This document shows positions 26,397 to 36,470 of a stretch of DNA of 63,379 nucleotides, one piece after another. The notes below the pieces were generated by a model. It was given only the letters and a program-made list of their open reading frames with translations. It did not search any database and was not told the DNA's origin. A program made the translations under genes and the position numbers. Numbering within the stretch: position 1 is the first letter of the stretch; each line of letters opens with the position of its first letter. The stretch spans positions 1 to 63,379 of the forward strand of contig CAAFGE010000013.1 of assembly GCA_900762355.1 (NCBI GenBank), written 5' to 3'. The DNA is from an uncultured Collinsella sp. GTDB taxonomy: Bacteria > Actinomycetota > Coriobacteriia > Coriobacteriales > Coriobacteriaceae.

Positions 26397-27416
26397 CTAG
26401 CGCCGAAACAGCTCGTGGGCGCGGTCGCGGAGATTAGTTGCTCGAATGACACCTTCGTAGCGATTGATGCGCAGACGCGGGAAGGCATTGAAGAAGCGCA
26501 GGTCGCGACGACTGAGTGACACGCTCGGCACCGGACGGCTTATGCCCTTGCCGGCAAGGCGACGACTGAGCGACGGACGCGGCATGCTCGGCGCGGCATC
26601 GGCCACGCGGCGGGCAGCGAGCGCCAGGCCGCGAGCACCATCCGAGATAAACGTCGGCATCGAAGCCTTCTCACGAAGGGCATCGAGCGTCGCGTCGCCC
26701 AGCTCGGCCAGCCACGCGTTAACGGCACGGCTGCGGATATGCGTCTGCGCCACCGAGTCGATCGCCGAATCGGGAATACGTTCAAGCATGGAATCAGACG
26801 CATCGGCAAGCGACTCGTTGATGCGGTCGGCAAGGTCGGACCGGACGCGCTCCAGCTGATCGGACAGGCGGCGCCAACTGGCCAAAGAACACATCGCGTC
26901 GACCATCATCGCGACCGCGACGATAAAGGCGGACAGCCGCACAATCAGCACCGGCAAATGGTCGAGCAAGCCCAACACCGCCGGTTCCACTACGCGGCAA
27001 ATGCACAACGCACCCAAGCCAAACGCGCAGGCCCAGTACAGGCAGATGCGTCCGTGCAAGTTAAACGGCAGGTGCGAGTAATCCCAAAAGCGAGCGCCCG
27101 TTGTTTTTTCCAACAGCACGCCTACGCTGTACTCAATCACGCTGCATACGAGCGCTGCAGCGACAAACTGGCTCGGGGCATCCGGAATCCCGCGCAACAG
27201 CAGCCAGCAGGCAATGCCGCCCGCGCCATAGATGGGGCAGCACGGCCCCAGCAAAAAGCCGCTGTTGGCAAAGCGTCCGTGGTTGAGCATGGCGCAGACC
27301 GTCGATTCCCATGCCCAGCCGCAAGAACCGTAAAAGGCAAACGAGAGCACCAGCGCCGAGAGCGGACAGGCGGCAAGCGTCGCGCCGCCAAACGCCATAT
27401 CAATCGCGGTCCCCAC
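26397..27416 (-). CDS. Putative ABC-transporter type IV (CmpB-like) membrane protein
   Basis: 339 residues from a GTG at 27416 (GGAGAGGG upstream). Five or six N-terminal membrane helices (about 15-180) carry the CmpB/PF06541 features: FYGSCGWAWES, GFLLGPCCPIYGAG and RFWDYSHLPFNLHGRICL. The C-terminal ~150 residues are soluble and Arg/Ser-rich, longer than in the core family. The function is unknown despite the family name. It starts three bases after the stop codon of the HD gene, so the two are translationally linked. Confidence 0.75.
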   Translation of the reverse strand: MGTAIDMAFGGATLAACPLSALVLSFAFYGSCGWAWESTVCAMLNHGRFANSGFLLGPCCPIYGAGGIACWLLLRGIPDAPSQFVAAALVCSVIEYSVGVLLEKTTGARFWDYSHLPFNLHGRICLYWACAFGLGALCICRVVEPAVLGLLDHLPVLIVRLSAFIVAVAMMVDAMCSLASWRRLSDQLERVRSDLADRINESLADASDSMLERIPDSAIDSVAQTHIRSRAVNAWLAELGDATLDALREKASMPTFISDGARGLALAARRVADAAPSMPRPSLSRRLAGKGISRPVPSVSLSRRDLRFFNAFPRLRINRYEGVIRATNLRDRAHELFRR

Positions 27417-27419
27417 CGT

Positions 27420-27977
27420 CTACCCTCTCCTCTTTTCGCTCGAATCTTTGCTCGAGCCGTCACTCGAGCCCTCGTTCGAATCGTTCGCGCCGCCTTTGCG
27501 CCGCAGACGACCGGCGACCGTCTCGCGCAGAGCGCACCATTTATCTGCCAGGCATACAATCCAAGCCTCACGACACGTCGGCGGCACTGGCACCAGCGGA
27601 AACATATGCCGCACGATAATATTCCGTTCGCGCGGCGTCAGCTCAAAATCTTCCTCCGCACGTGCCAGGGCAAAAAACGGGTGGCGAAAGCCATGCAGCC
27701 GATGGCTTGGGTCGGGATCGTGCCAGTCATAGAGAAAGTAGTCGTGCAGCAAGGCTCCGCGCAGCAGCGAGGCACGGTCGACCGAAATGCCGGCACGGCC
27801 CAAGCGCTCGGCAAAGGACAGGCTCGCCCGCGCTACCGAAGTCACATGTGCATAGACCGTCACGTCGCCATGCTGGATAAACTCGTGCGTCAGGCCCAAG
27901 CGGCCCGCCTGGGCCAGCTGGCGGGCGGCATTGTCGACCTCGTGCGCGATTTTCTCGGCACGAACGGCATCGGACAT
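27420..27977 (-). CDS. HD domain protein (putative phosphohydrolase)
   Basis: 185 residues from the ATG at 27977 (AAGGAGG). The HD motif LLHDYFLYDWHD lies near residues 80-91, with His residues near 40-45 and 120 likely completing the metal site. The C-terminus is a Ser/Asp/Lys-rich low-complexity tail. HD proteins of this short type are metal-dependent phosphohydrolases, often on nucleotides, but the substrate is unknown. It is the first gene of a two-gene operon with the CmpB-like protein and is divergent from dxs. Confidence 0.8.
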   Translation of the reverse strand: MSDAVRAEKIAHEVDNAARQLAQAGRLGLTHEFIQHGDVTVYAHVTSVARASLSFAERLGRAGISVDRASLLRGALLHDYFLYDWHDPDPSHRLHGFRHPFFALARAEEDFELTPRERNIIVRHMFPLVPVPPTCREAWIVCLADKWCALRETVAGRLRRKGGANDSNEGSSDGSSKDSSEKRRG

Positions 27978-28205
27978 GCTGCCTCCTTCCAGCGACTCAC
28001 GGCGGCAAGCCACGGCCTGCGCACAATCGATAAAAACATCATGGAACATATCAGTATGGCATCGGACAAAACGTTTTGCCCCACCAGTTGGCGAATTACC
28101 GCGCCGCCGTCACATATCAAACGCCAAAATGTGCGAGACTGTCTTGTGCAATTGTGCCGGCCGAGGGAGTGCCGGCGCACGATTCGCATGGAGTAACCCA
28201 CAACG

Positions 28206-29987
28206 ATGCTGCTTACGCAAACGACAACGCCCGAGGACGTCAAGGCTCTCGACCGCGCCGAGCTTCCGCTGCTCTGCGGCGAGATCCGTCAGGCAATCCT
28301 CGAAAGCTCCGCCGCCGTCGGCGGGCACGTTGCCCCCAACTTGGGCGTCGTTGAGCTTACGGTTGCGCTTCATCGCGTATTTAACTCCCCCATCGACAAG
28401 ATTGTCTTTGACGTTTCGCACCAGACCTACGCCCACAAGGCGCTGACCGGGCGCGCGTACACTTATATCGATCCGGAGCGCTTTGGCGAGGCCTCTGGCT
28501 TTGCCAATCCCGACGAGTCCGAGCATGACCTGTTCGCCATGGGCCACACCTCGACCTCGGTGAGCTTGGGCTGCGGCCTTGCCCACGCGCGCGACCTGGC
28601 GGGCGATGCGTACAACGTCATCACCATCATTGGCGACGGCTCGCTTTCGGGCGGCCTGGCGTTTGAGGGCTTCAACAATGCCGCCGATCTCGACAGCAAC
28701 CTGATCATCATCGTCAACGATAACGACCAGTCCATTGCCGAGAACCACGGTGGCCTCTATCGCAATCTGGCCGAGCTGCGCGCCAGCAACGGCACCTGTG
28801 AGCGCAACGTTTTCCGCGCGATGGGGCTCGACTACCGCTATCTGGACGCCGGTAACGATGTGTTGGCCCTGGTCGACACGCTGAAGGAACTGCGCAATAT
28901 CGATCATCCCATCGTGTTGCACGTCTCCACCGCCAAGGGCAAGGGCTTTGAGCCGGCCCAGAGCGACCCCGAACACTGGCATCACGTGGGTCCGTTTGAC
29001 ATGGCAACTGGGCGCAAGCTCTGCCCGGGCCATCCGAGCGAGCCTGCGCCGCGCACCTATGCCGACATTACGGGCGAGGCGCTCAGCGCCGCCATCGAGC
29101 GCGATCCGCAGGTCGTGGGCATCACGGCCGCCACACCCTACATCATGGGCTTTACGCCCGAGCTTCGCGCTGCCGCCGGCAAACAGTTCGTCGATGTGGG
29201 CATTGCCGAGGAACACGCCGTGACCTTTGCCACCGCGCTTGCGCGCTCGGGCGCCAAGCCAGTCTTTGGTGTGTACGGGACGTTTTTGCAGCGCGCCTAC
29301 GACGAACTGTGGCACGACCTGTGCCTCAACGACGCCCCCGCAACCATCTTGGTGTTTGGCGCGTCGATCTTTGGCACCACATCCGAGACGCACCTCTCGT
29401 TCTTTGATATTTCCATGCTGGGCGCTCTTCCCAACATGCGCTACCTGGCGCCTTCCTGCATGGAGGAATATCTGTCCATGCTGAGCTGGTCGCTCGACCA
29501 CCGCGAGCATCCCGTGGCGATCCGCGTACCGGGCATCGGCCTGGTAAGCCGCCCCGATCTGGCGCCCGCCGAGGACGCCGATTACGGCGTCGCGCGCTAC
29601 AACGTGGTGCGTCAGGGCCGCGACGTAGCCGTGCTCGCGCTCGGCGATTTCTTTGAGCTGGGCGAGCGCGTGGCAAACCGCTTGGCTGCCGAGTACGGCA
29701 TCGAGGCCACGCTCGTCAACCCGCGCTTTGCAACCGAGCTCGACCGCGAGTTCCTCGATAGCCTTGCCGCCGAGCATCGCGTTGTCGTCACCCTCGAGGA
29801 CGGCATCTTGGACGGTGGCTGGGGCGAGCGCGTCGCGTGCTATCTGGCATGCACGCCGTTGCGCACGCGCACCTTCGGCATCGCCAAGGGCTTCCCCGAC
29901 CGCTACGACCCCGACGAGTTGCTCGCTCAGAACGGCATGACGGTCGAGAACATGGCCGCCGAAGCCGTGAGACTACTCAACGAGTAA
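28206..29987 (+). CDS. dxs: 1-Deoxy-D-xylulose-5-phosphate synthase
   Basis: 593 residues, shorter than the usual ~620-640. DXS joins pyruvate and glyceraldehyde 3-phosphate in the first step of the MEP isoprenoid pathway. Visible are the TPP motif GDGSLSGGLAFEGFNNA (about 139-155), the FDVSHQTYAHK histidine motif (about 60) and the transketolase Glu motif VDVGIAEEHAVTFA (about 328-341). The family's C-terminal domain follows. The ribosome site GGAG is 12 bases from the ATG, farther than optimal. A terminator follows. Confidence 0.9.
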   Translation: MLLTQTTTPEDVKALDRAELPLLCGEIRQAILESSAAVGGHVAPNLGVVELTVALHRVFNSPIDKIVFDVSHQTYAHKALTGRAYTYIDPERFGEASGFANPDESEHDLFAMGHTSTSVSLGCGLAHARDLAGDAYNVITIIGDGSLSGGLAFEGFNNAADLDSNLIIIVNDNDQSIAENHGGLYRNLAELRASNGTCERNVFRAMGLDYRYLDAGNDVLALVDTLKELRNIDHPIVLHVSTAKGKGFEPAQSDPEHWHHVGPFDMATGRKLCPGHPSEPAPRTYADITGEALSAAIERDPQVVGITAATPYIMGFTPELRAAAGKQFVDVGIAEEHAVTFATALARSGAKPVFGVYGTFLQRAYDELWHDLCLNDAPATILVFGASIFGTTSETHLSFFDISMLGALPNMRYLAPSCMEEYLSMLSWSLDHREHPVAIRVPGIGLVSRPDLAPAEDADYGVARYNVVRQGRDVAVLALGDFFELGERVANRLAAEYGIEATLVNPRFATELDREFLDSLAAEHRVVVTLEDGILDGGWGERVACYLACTPLRTRTFGIAKGFPDRYDPDELLAQNGMTVENMAAEAVRLLNE

Positions 29988-29990
29988 GAA

Positions 29991-30026
29991 AACCTCCGCA
30001 AGGGAAGCACCCCAGCGGAGGTTTTT
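29991..30026 (+). terminator. Rho-independent terminator of dxs
   Basis: AACCTCCGC / GCGGAGGTT followed by TTTTGTTTT, three bases after the stop codon. Confidence 0.92.
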
Positions 30027-30043
30027 GTTTTCGCGACGCGATT

Positions 30044-30262
30044 ATCTCAATCTGTAACATCTAGGGCCCGAATTTCCGTCTAACTGTTACAGATCGAGAT
30101 AAGACATCTTAGTCCCAGACCTTTGTCTCAATCTGTAACAGATAGGGACCTTTTGGCCGTCCAGATGTTACAGATTGAGACATTCGAATTCCCCTGAAGA
30201 GAAAATCTCGATCTGTAACAGTTACTCGGCAAAAATGGCTGCAGATGTTACAGATCGAGACA
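30044..30262. repeat. Three tandem hairpins with TCTCRATCTGTAACA arms and 25-base loops
   Basis: Units lie at 30044-30100, 30124-30182 and 30204-30262. Each has arms TCTCRATCTGTAACA / TGTTACAGATYGAGA (15 to 17 bp) and a loop of exactly 25 bases between the arms; loop sequences differ. Spacing between units is 80 to 81 bases. The array fills the gap between the dxs terminator and the promoter of the amino-acid transporter. Confidence 0.85.
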
Positions 30263-30294
30263 AAGCAGCAAGGCATGCCGCTGCATCGGTCAGA

Positions 30295-30329
30295 ACCACC
30301 ACAAAGGTGCCCGTCCCTTTTTGGTAGGT
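30295..30329. repeat. Degenerate GGGACAGG-loop hairpin (copy 5)
   Basis: ACCACC...GGTAGGT with a CCCGTCCCTTT loop, upstream of the solute-binding protein gene. It closely resembles the perfect copy at 7583. Confidence 0.45.
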
Positions 30330-30444
30330 AGAATTACCCATAAGGCAAGTATGTTTCTGAGTTATTTCGTGTTGACCCATTTGAGCGCGATAGGGTATAA
30401 CTCTACTCAACCGCTAGGGATTTTATTGAGAAAGGTGTTCTACC

Positions 30445-31440
30445 ATGAGCAAGAACCTCTCCCAGCAGGTCGTTCTCGACCGCCGCGGCTTTGTCGCCGC
30501 CACCTTCGCAACCGTCGCCGGCCTTGGTCTTGCCGGCTGCTCCGACACCAGCGCCGAGGCCGACAAGGGTTCCGCCGTCGGCTCTTCCAAGAGCTCCAAT
30601 GATACCGAGGCTTCCACCACGCTCGACGCCAAGGCATTCGACAAGCTCGTCGACAACGGCCCCAAGGCCGATGACGACGCCATCGCCGCCAGCACCTGGG
30701 CCACGGCCGTTAAGGACGCCGGCGTCTTTAAGATCGGTGGCGTTCAGACTTCCACGCTCTTCTCCCTCCTCAACGAGAAAGACGGTCAGACCCGCGGCTT
30801 CGACGCCGGTATCGCACAGCTCCTGTCCAACTACATCCTGGGCGAGAACAAGGTCGAGATCACCCAGGTGACCTCGGACACGCGCGAGTCCGTCTTGCAG
30901 AACGGCCAGGTCGACGCTGTCTTTGCCACCTACACCATCACTGACGAGCGCAAGAAGCTCGTATCCTTTGCCGGTCCCTACTACTACACCCAGCAGGCTA
31001 TCCTGGTGCTCGCCGACAACGACGACATCAAGAGCGTCGACGACCTGGCCGACAAGAACGTCGCCGTCCAGTCCGGCTCCAACGGCCCCGCCATCCTGGA
31101 GGAGTTCGCTCCCAAGGCCAGCCAGCAGGAGTTCAAGACCGACGAGGAGGCCCGCCAGGCACTTCAGCAGGGACGCGTTGACGCCTACGTCATCGACAAC
31201 AACATGCAGCAGAGCGCCCTGGTCCGCGAGCCCGGTAAGTACAAGATTGCCGGCAAGCCCTTCGGCAGCAAGGAGCCCTATGGCATTGGCCTGCCACTCG
31301 ATTCCGACGGTGTCGCCTTTGTCAACGACTTCCTTAAGAAGATCGAGGATGACGGCACCTGGACCGAGCTGTGGCAGATCTGCATTGGCGACCGTACGGG
31401 CGACACCAATGTTCCCGAGCTGCCCGAGATCGGCGCCTAG
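30445..31440 (+). CDS. Amino-acid ABC transporter substrate-binding lipoprotein
   Basis: 331 residues. The N-terminus combines a twin-arginine motif (RR at 13-14, LDRRGFVAA) with a lipobox LAGC (Cys32), so it is probably exported folded by Tat and lipidated. The mature part is a class-3 periplasmic-binding fold (SBP_bac_3) with the ALQQGRVDAYVIDNNMQQ signature near residue 235, typical of glutamate/polar amino-acid receptors. It heads an operon with two permeases and an ATPase. Ribosome site AGAAAGG. Confidence 0.9.
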   Translation: MSKNLSQQVVLDRRGFVAATFATVAGLGLAGCSDTSAEADKGSAVGSSKSSNDTEASTTLDAKAFDKLVDNGPKADDDAIAASTWATAVKDAGVFKIGGVQTSTLFSLLNEKDGQTRGFDAGIAQLLSNYILGENKVEITQVTSDTRESVLQNGQVDAVFATYTITDERKKLVSFAGPYYYTQQAILVLADNDDIKSVDDLADKNVAVQSGSNGPAILEEFAPKASQQEFKTDEEARQALQQGRVDAYVIDNNMQQSALVREPGKYKIAGKPFGSKEPYGIGLPLDSDGVAFVNDFLKKIEDDGTWTELWQICIGDRTGDTNVPELPEIGA

Positions 31441-31528
31441 GCAGCGACCCTAGTAACGGCCGCTACGAAACCATACGGAAACGCACGATGCGCTTTATTG
31501 CGCTAAACTGTTTCCTCACTGAGTTGTC

Positions 31529-31558
31529 GGGGCTTCCGTACACACGGGAGCCCCTTTC
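31529..31558 (+). terminator. Intra-operon hairpin (attenuator) between receptor and permease genes
   Basis: GGGGCTTCCG pairs with CGGGAGCCCC (one G-T pair) and is followed by TTTCCTT. It lies 90 bases after the receptor gene and 20 bases before the permease gene, so it would make receptor mRNA exceed permease mRNA. Confidence 0.7.
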
Positions 31559-31578
31559 CTTACCGGCGGGAGGTCCGC

Positions 31579-32238
31579 ATGAGTCTCTCCGAGCTCTGGT
31601 CGCTCTATGGCCAGAACTATATCGACGCGCTGCTAGCAACCTGGGGCATGACGCTTGAGTCGTTTGCCATCGCCATGGTGCTGGCCGTCGCCGTCACCGT
31701 GATGCGCGTGTCGCCGCTCAAGCCGCTGCGCGTCTTTGGCGACCTGTATGTCCAGGTCTTCCGTAACATCCCCGGCATCGCGCTGCTCATTATCGTCGTC
31801 TATGCGCTGCCCCCGCTCAAGATCGTCCTGCCCTACCGCACCTGCGTCATCGTCGCCACAGTGCTCTTGGGTTCTGCCTTTGGCTCCGAGAACTTTATGA
31901 GCGGCATCAACACCGTCGGTGTCGGCCAGGTGGAAGCCGCCCGCTCGCTGGGCATGAGCTTCAGCCGTATCCTCGCCAAGATCGTGATTCCGCAGGCGCT
32001 GCGCTCGAGCGTGCTGCCCATGACCAACCTCTTTATCGCCGTCATGCTCACCACCGCGCTCGGCAGTCAGGTGCCGCTTAAACCGCAGGAGCTCACCGGC
32101 GTGGTGAGCTACATCAACACGCGCTCGCTCGGCGGCGTCGCCGCGTTCTTTATCTCGGCGCTCGGCTACCTGGGCACGGCCTTTGTGGTGAGCCACATTG
32201 GCAACTATATCGATAAGAAGGTGAGGATCCTCCGATGA
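31579..32238 (+). CDS. Amino-acid ABC transporter permease 1
   Basis: 219 residues with five membrane helices and the HisM/GlnP-type EAA loop (VEAARSLGMSFSRILAKIVIPQALR, seen in two parts around residues 115-140). It forms half of the channel for the polar amino-acid importer together with the next gene. GGGAGG precedes the start. Its stop overlaps the ATG of the second permease by four bases (ATGA). Confidence 0.92.
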   Translation: MSLSELWSLYGQNYIDALLATWGMTLESFAIAMVLAVAVTVMRVSPLKPLRVFGDLYVQVFRNIPGIALLIIVVYALPPLKIVLPYRTCVIVATVLLGSAFGSENFMSGINTVGVGQVEAARSLGMSFSRILAKIVIPQALRSSVLPMTNLFIAVMLTTALGSQVPLKPQELTGVVSYINTRSLGGVAAFFISALGYLGTAFVVSHIGNYIDKKVRILR

Positions 32239-33068
32239 GCAAGCACTCCACCTCCGCGCTCACCATGCGCGATGCGCTCTACGAGGCTCCCGGCCCCAAG
32301 ATGCGCGCCAAGATTCGCGTCGGCACCGCCATCTCACTTGTTGCCGTGGCCGCGCTCATCGCTCTGGTACTGCAGCGCTTTTATGTGACCGGCCAGCTTT
32401 CGGTCCATTACTGGTACTTCTTTACGCACCTCACCACCTGGAAGTTCCTGCTTGCCGGTTTTGAGGGCACCGTTAAAGTCGCACTCACCGCCGGCGTCAT
32501 TGCGCTGGTACTGGGCTTAGCCCTTATGCTCGGCCGCACCAGCGACATTAAGCCGCTGCAGCTGGTCTGCCGCGTGCTCACCGATTTCTTCCGTGGCGTG
32601 CCGAGCCTGCTATTCATCTACTTCTTCTTTTTGGTGCTGCCTCAGTACAAGATCGCACTGCCGTCGTTTTGGATGCTCACGCTTCCCGTCGCGCTCGCTG
32701 CGGCCGGCGTACTGGCCGAGATCTTCCGTGCCGGCGTCAACGCCGTGCCGCGCGGTCAGGTCGAGGCCGCCCAGGCGCTCGGTCTCTCCAAGGCTAAAAT
32801 CACCTTTAAAATCGTGTTGCCGCAGGCTATTCGATTTATCATTCCGTCGTTGATTTCGCAGCTTGTGGTCGTAGTCAAAGACACCACCGTCGCCTATGTA
32901 GTGAGCTACCCCGACCTCATGCAAAACGCCCGCGTGCTCATTACCAACTACGACGCCCTCGTGTCGGTCTATCTGGTGATCGCGGTCATCTACATCCTCA
33001 TCAACGTCGCGATCAACAAGGCCGCTGTCTATGTTTCGCACAAGACCGGCGCGACCATCATCCGCTAA
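32235..33068 (+). CDS. Amino-acid ABC transporter permease 2
   Basis: 277 residues with an extra N-terminal hydrophilic segment and membrane helix followed by the HisM-type core. The EAA loop around residues 175-198 (VEAAQALGLSKAKITFKIVLPQ) is clear. It pairs with the preceding permease. The start overlaps the previous stop (ATGA), and the ATPase follows after 36 bases. Confidence 0.92.
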   Translation: MSKHSTSALTMRDALYEAPGPKMRAKIRVGTAISLVAVAALIALVLQRFYVTGQLSVHYWYFFTHLTTWKFLLAGFEGTVKVALTAGVIALVLGLALMLGRTSDIKPLQLVCRVLTDFFRGVPSLLFIYFFFLVLPQYKIALPSFWMLTLPVALAAAGVLAEIFRAGVNAVPRGQVEAAQALGLSKAKITFKIVLPQAIRFIIPSLISQLVVVVKDTTVAYVVSYPDLMQNARVLITNYDALVSVYLVIAVIYILINVAINKAAVYVSHKTGATIIR

Positions 33069-33104
33069 CGCTTTACCATTTCGAGTCATAAGGAGCCGAG
33101 CACC

Positions 33105-33869
<765 letters not shown>

Positions 33870-33921
33870 CCCAATTGCCATATCCGCTCGCCATGACCAT
33901 CCAAACTCGAAAGCAACACCT

Positions 33922-34731
33922 ATGATCGGAACTCGCACTTCATCGTCATACACCCCGCACGTCAACGTCGACCCCGCCGACCGTCCGCTCATCCTGGTGG
34001 CGCCGCGCTGGGAAGAGGCGAAGCCGTTTTTAAGCGAAACGCTCTCCCCCAACGAGGAAATCGCAAGTGTCTTTGTCGATGCCATCCTTGCCGCCGGCGG
34101 CCTGCCGCTGCAGATGTCCATCACCGAGGACATTGAGGTCATCCGTCATTACGTCGATATCGCCGACGGCATCGCCATTCCCGGCGGCCCCGATGTCAAC
34201 CCCAAACGTTGGGGCGATGATCGACCCTACGACCCCACCCTCTGCTGCGAGATCCGCGATAGCTTTGAGTTTAAGCTGGTCGGCGAGGTACTCCGCGCCA
34301 AAAAGCCGCTCTTTACCACCTGCCGCGGCACGCAGTTGCTCAATGTCGCCACTGGCGGCACCCTGTGCATGGACGTGCCGAGCCTGGGCGCTCGCGAGGG
34401 CCGCACGCAGTGGCGCCATACCCACGTGCTCAACGACCCCGTGCATCCCGTCGAGGTCGTGCCGGGCTCGCTGTTGGAGCGCGCGCTTGGCGGGCACAGG
34501 CTGATCCAGACCAACTCCGCACACCACTGCTGCGTCGATCGTCTGGGTAAGAGCACGCGTTTGGTCGCCAAGGCAACCGACGGCGTTCCCGAGTGCATCG
34601 AGGTCGAAGGCCAGCCATTCTGCTTGGGCGTGCAATGGCACCCTGAGTACACGTGGAAGACGCTCGAGACCGACTTTAACCTGTGGAAGTCGTTTGTCGA
34701 AGCAGCGGCCAAGGTAAAGCAGGCCCGCTAG
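33922..34731 (+). CDS. Gamma-glutamyl-gamma-aminobutyrate hydrolase family protein (peptidase C26)
   Basis: 269 residues from the ATG at 33922; the ribosome site is weak and the gene starts 52 bases after the transporter ATPase, so it is probably expressed with it. It has the class I amidotransferase-like triad: nucleophile Cys134 in TTCRGTQLLN, His240 and Glu242 in GVQWHPE. The IPGGPDVNPKRWGDD stretch (about 86-100) is typical of PuuD-like hydrolases. It may cleave gamma-glutamyl compounds imported by the neighbouring transporter. Confidence 0.88.
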   Translation: MIGTRTSSSYTPHVNVDPADRPLILVAPRWEEAKPFLSETLSPNEEIASVFVDAILAAGGLPLQMSITEDIEVIRHYVDIADGIAIPGGPDVNPKRWGDDRPYDPTLCCEIRDSFEFKLVGEVLRAKKPLFTTCRGTQLLNVATGGTLCMDVPSLGAREGRTQWRHTHVLNDPVHPVEVVPGSLLERALGGHRLIQTNSAHHCCVDRLGKSTRLVAKATDGVPECIEVEGQPFCLGVQWHPEYTWKTLETDFNLWKSFVEAAAKVKQAR

Positions 34732-34764
34732 CTCGCGAACCACTCAGGTTAAAGCCTCCTAAGC

Positions 34765-34805
34765 CAGGGGGGGCGGACACCAGCTACGGTGCCCGCCCCC
34801 CCCTG
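34765..34805. terminator. Bidirectional GC-rich hairpin between convergent genes
   Basis: CAGGGGGGGCGG pairs with CCGCCCCCCCCTG across a loop of about 14 bases; it sits between the ends of the C26 gene (plus) and an ABC permease gene (minus). Confidence 0.75.
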
Positions 34806-34843
34806 TATTTGATATGCTCGGTATGATTATCCCTCACAAACAA

Positions 34844-35662
34844 TCAGAGAAATCTCGACCGCAATCGGTCGACAGTAAAGCAAATGGCAACAACGCTTGC
34901 TACGTTTATGAGACAGTCAATTAAAATCGAAACGCATTGGCCATTCCCCAACGGGGTCACACCGCAAGTCCACATGAGCATCGAGGACGGAAGCGGAAGC
35001 ATGGAATCGGCTCCGAGCTGTATGTAGATCGCTACGACGTTGACAACCAACAACATGCCAATGGGACCGAAGCCAGACCCAAAATAAGAAACAACGATCA
35101 CGCTAGAGACCGTGTATGCCAGGCAGACGACACTGGTCAGAAGAAGTCGATAGCAAAATATATCTAGGTTAGAATACTGTTGTGCATCCGAAACGATCGC
35201 GCAGTTAAGACGGTACAAAACGACGCTCGACAGGACAAAGGCGCCCAAAAGGGCGAAAGAAGACAGCATCGCTCGCGCAACAGTAGCGCATACCCGCTTC
35301 CCTCCCCGAGCCTCCGACAACCCCCACGGTTCCTCAACAAAGCCCGAACTGACAAAGCACGGAACAATGCAAGCCGCGATGAACGGAAAGAACAATGCGT
35401 GAGCCAACGGGGCCACGTTGAACAACAGACCGCGAAAAACCTCTGCATTATCAAATTGAAGGACATCCTCTGCCGATAGCCGAAGCGTCGGGTCTGGGAA
35501 AAAGCCCAAGAAACTGTTCTCACGGAGGCTACAGAACCACATCGGGAAAGAATTAAGCTGCAATACCACCATGCACGCATAAATTGCCAGGATTAAGGCG
35601 TATGCCCATTTGCTCACATGCTTCAATTCTGAATGGAGGAACCCTTTAATCTGACGAGCCAT
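34844..35662 (-). CDS. ABC-2-like permease of the Cys-rich peptide locus (subunit 2)
   Basis: 272 residues from the ATG at 35662, chosen because GGAGG lies eight bases upstream; it overlaps the preceding gene by 17 bases. Six membrane helices with a long extracytoplasmic loop after the first helix. It is not strongly similar to any named transporter, but the ATPase-permease-permease layout matches ABC-2 exporters for peptides or immunity. AT content is higher than in flanking genes. Last gene of the operon headed by the small peptide. Confidence 0.7.
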   Translation of the reverse strand: MARQIKGFLHSELKHVSKWAYALILAIYACMVVLQLNSFPMWFCSLRENSFLGFFPDPTLRLSAEDVLQFDNAEVFRGLLFNVAPLAHALFFPFIAACIVPCFVSSGFVEEPWGLSEARGGKRVCATVARAMLSSFALLGAFVLSSVVLYRLNCAIVSDAQQYSNLDIFCYRLLLTSVVCLAYTVSSVIVVSYFGSGFGPIGMLLVVNVVAIYIQLGADSMLPLPSSMLMWTCGVTPLGNGQCVSILIDCLINVASVVAICFTVDRLRSRFL

Positions 35663-36470
35663 TGAGTACACCTCCGACATGACAGGTCACGAGAGTGTAA
35701 ATCAATACCGATAGACAGCCGGCTGCCGCGCCATACCCCAGAAGCGTGAGCTGGCCCATATCGCTATACCCAAGGGCACATCCGACTCCAAGGTACGGCC
35801 CCGGAAGAAAGAAGATCCATCGCAAGGATGGTGTGGGCGACTGAAGGTAAGCTCCGTAGAGCGTCAGGCTCATGACAAACCCTATTATTACCGCAGCCCC
35901 GCTAAATACGGCGCTGCTTGTAATCCGGTAGATGGTCACCGTCTCCAACGCAACCGATATCACCAATACGGCGTTGACTAACATCGCAGGCAAAAATGCA
36001 GCCAGCATTCCGTGCGTGCAGTTTTGTCCCCCACGTATTATGGCTATTGCAAGCAGAAGAAGGCAAAGCACGCTATATGCTGCGACAATCATTAAAGCAG
36101 ACGAAAGCACGTGTGCCAGAGCCCCATTAAAGCGGGCGAGGCCTCTTGCCGAAGAAATTCGGTATCCCTCTTTATAGCCATGCTCCTGTAAAAGCACCAG
36201 ACAAATGATGAGTGGGACGAACAGGGATGTACCGGCAAAAGCACTGCGCGCAAGGGACTCGTCAGGCGCAGAAGGGTCGATTACATTCCAGATGAAACCA
36301 ATATCCTCCCCACAAACGCCATTGCCAAAGGCTAGCAACGTTGCTCCGTTATTTAGGATGACGCCAAAGAGAAGACCGAACGTCAACATAAGCGCAAGAC
36401 CAAACTGCGCCGGGAACATTCTGTGCAAACGCATCAAATCCGCCCTTATGGGACGAATCGCCTGCTTCAT
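35646..36470 (-). CDS. ABC-2-like permease of the Cys-rich peptide locus (subunit 1)
   Basis: 274 residues with six membrane helices and a long loop between helices 1 and 2, like ABC-2 type (BcrB/lantibiotic immunity) permeases. Its ATG overlaps the stop of the ATPase gene by four bases, so the two are translated together. The amino-acid composition is less Ala/Gly-rich than the core genes, suggesting an acquired operon. Confidence 0.72.
   Translation of the reverse strand: MKQAIRPIRADLMRLHRMFPAQFGLALMLTFGLLFGVILNNGATLLAFGNGVCGEDIGFIWNVIDPSAPDESLARSAFAGTSLFVPLIICLVLLQEHGYKEGYRISSARGLARFNGALAHVLSSALMIVAAYSVLCLLLLAIAIIRGGQNCTHGMLAAFLPAMLVNAVLVISVALETVTIYRITSSAVFSGAAVIIGFVMSLTLYGAYLQSPTPSLRWIFFLPGPYLGVGCALGYSDMGQLTLLGYGAAAGCLSVLIYTLVTCHVGGVLNGSSD

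Noticed and set aside
30044..30262. CRISPR array
   Set aside because: Repeats are inverted, not direct with unique spacers of constant role; only three units, and no cas genes are in the window.
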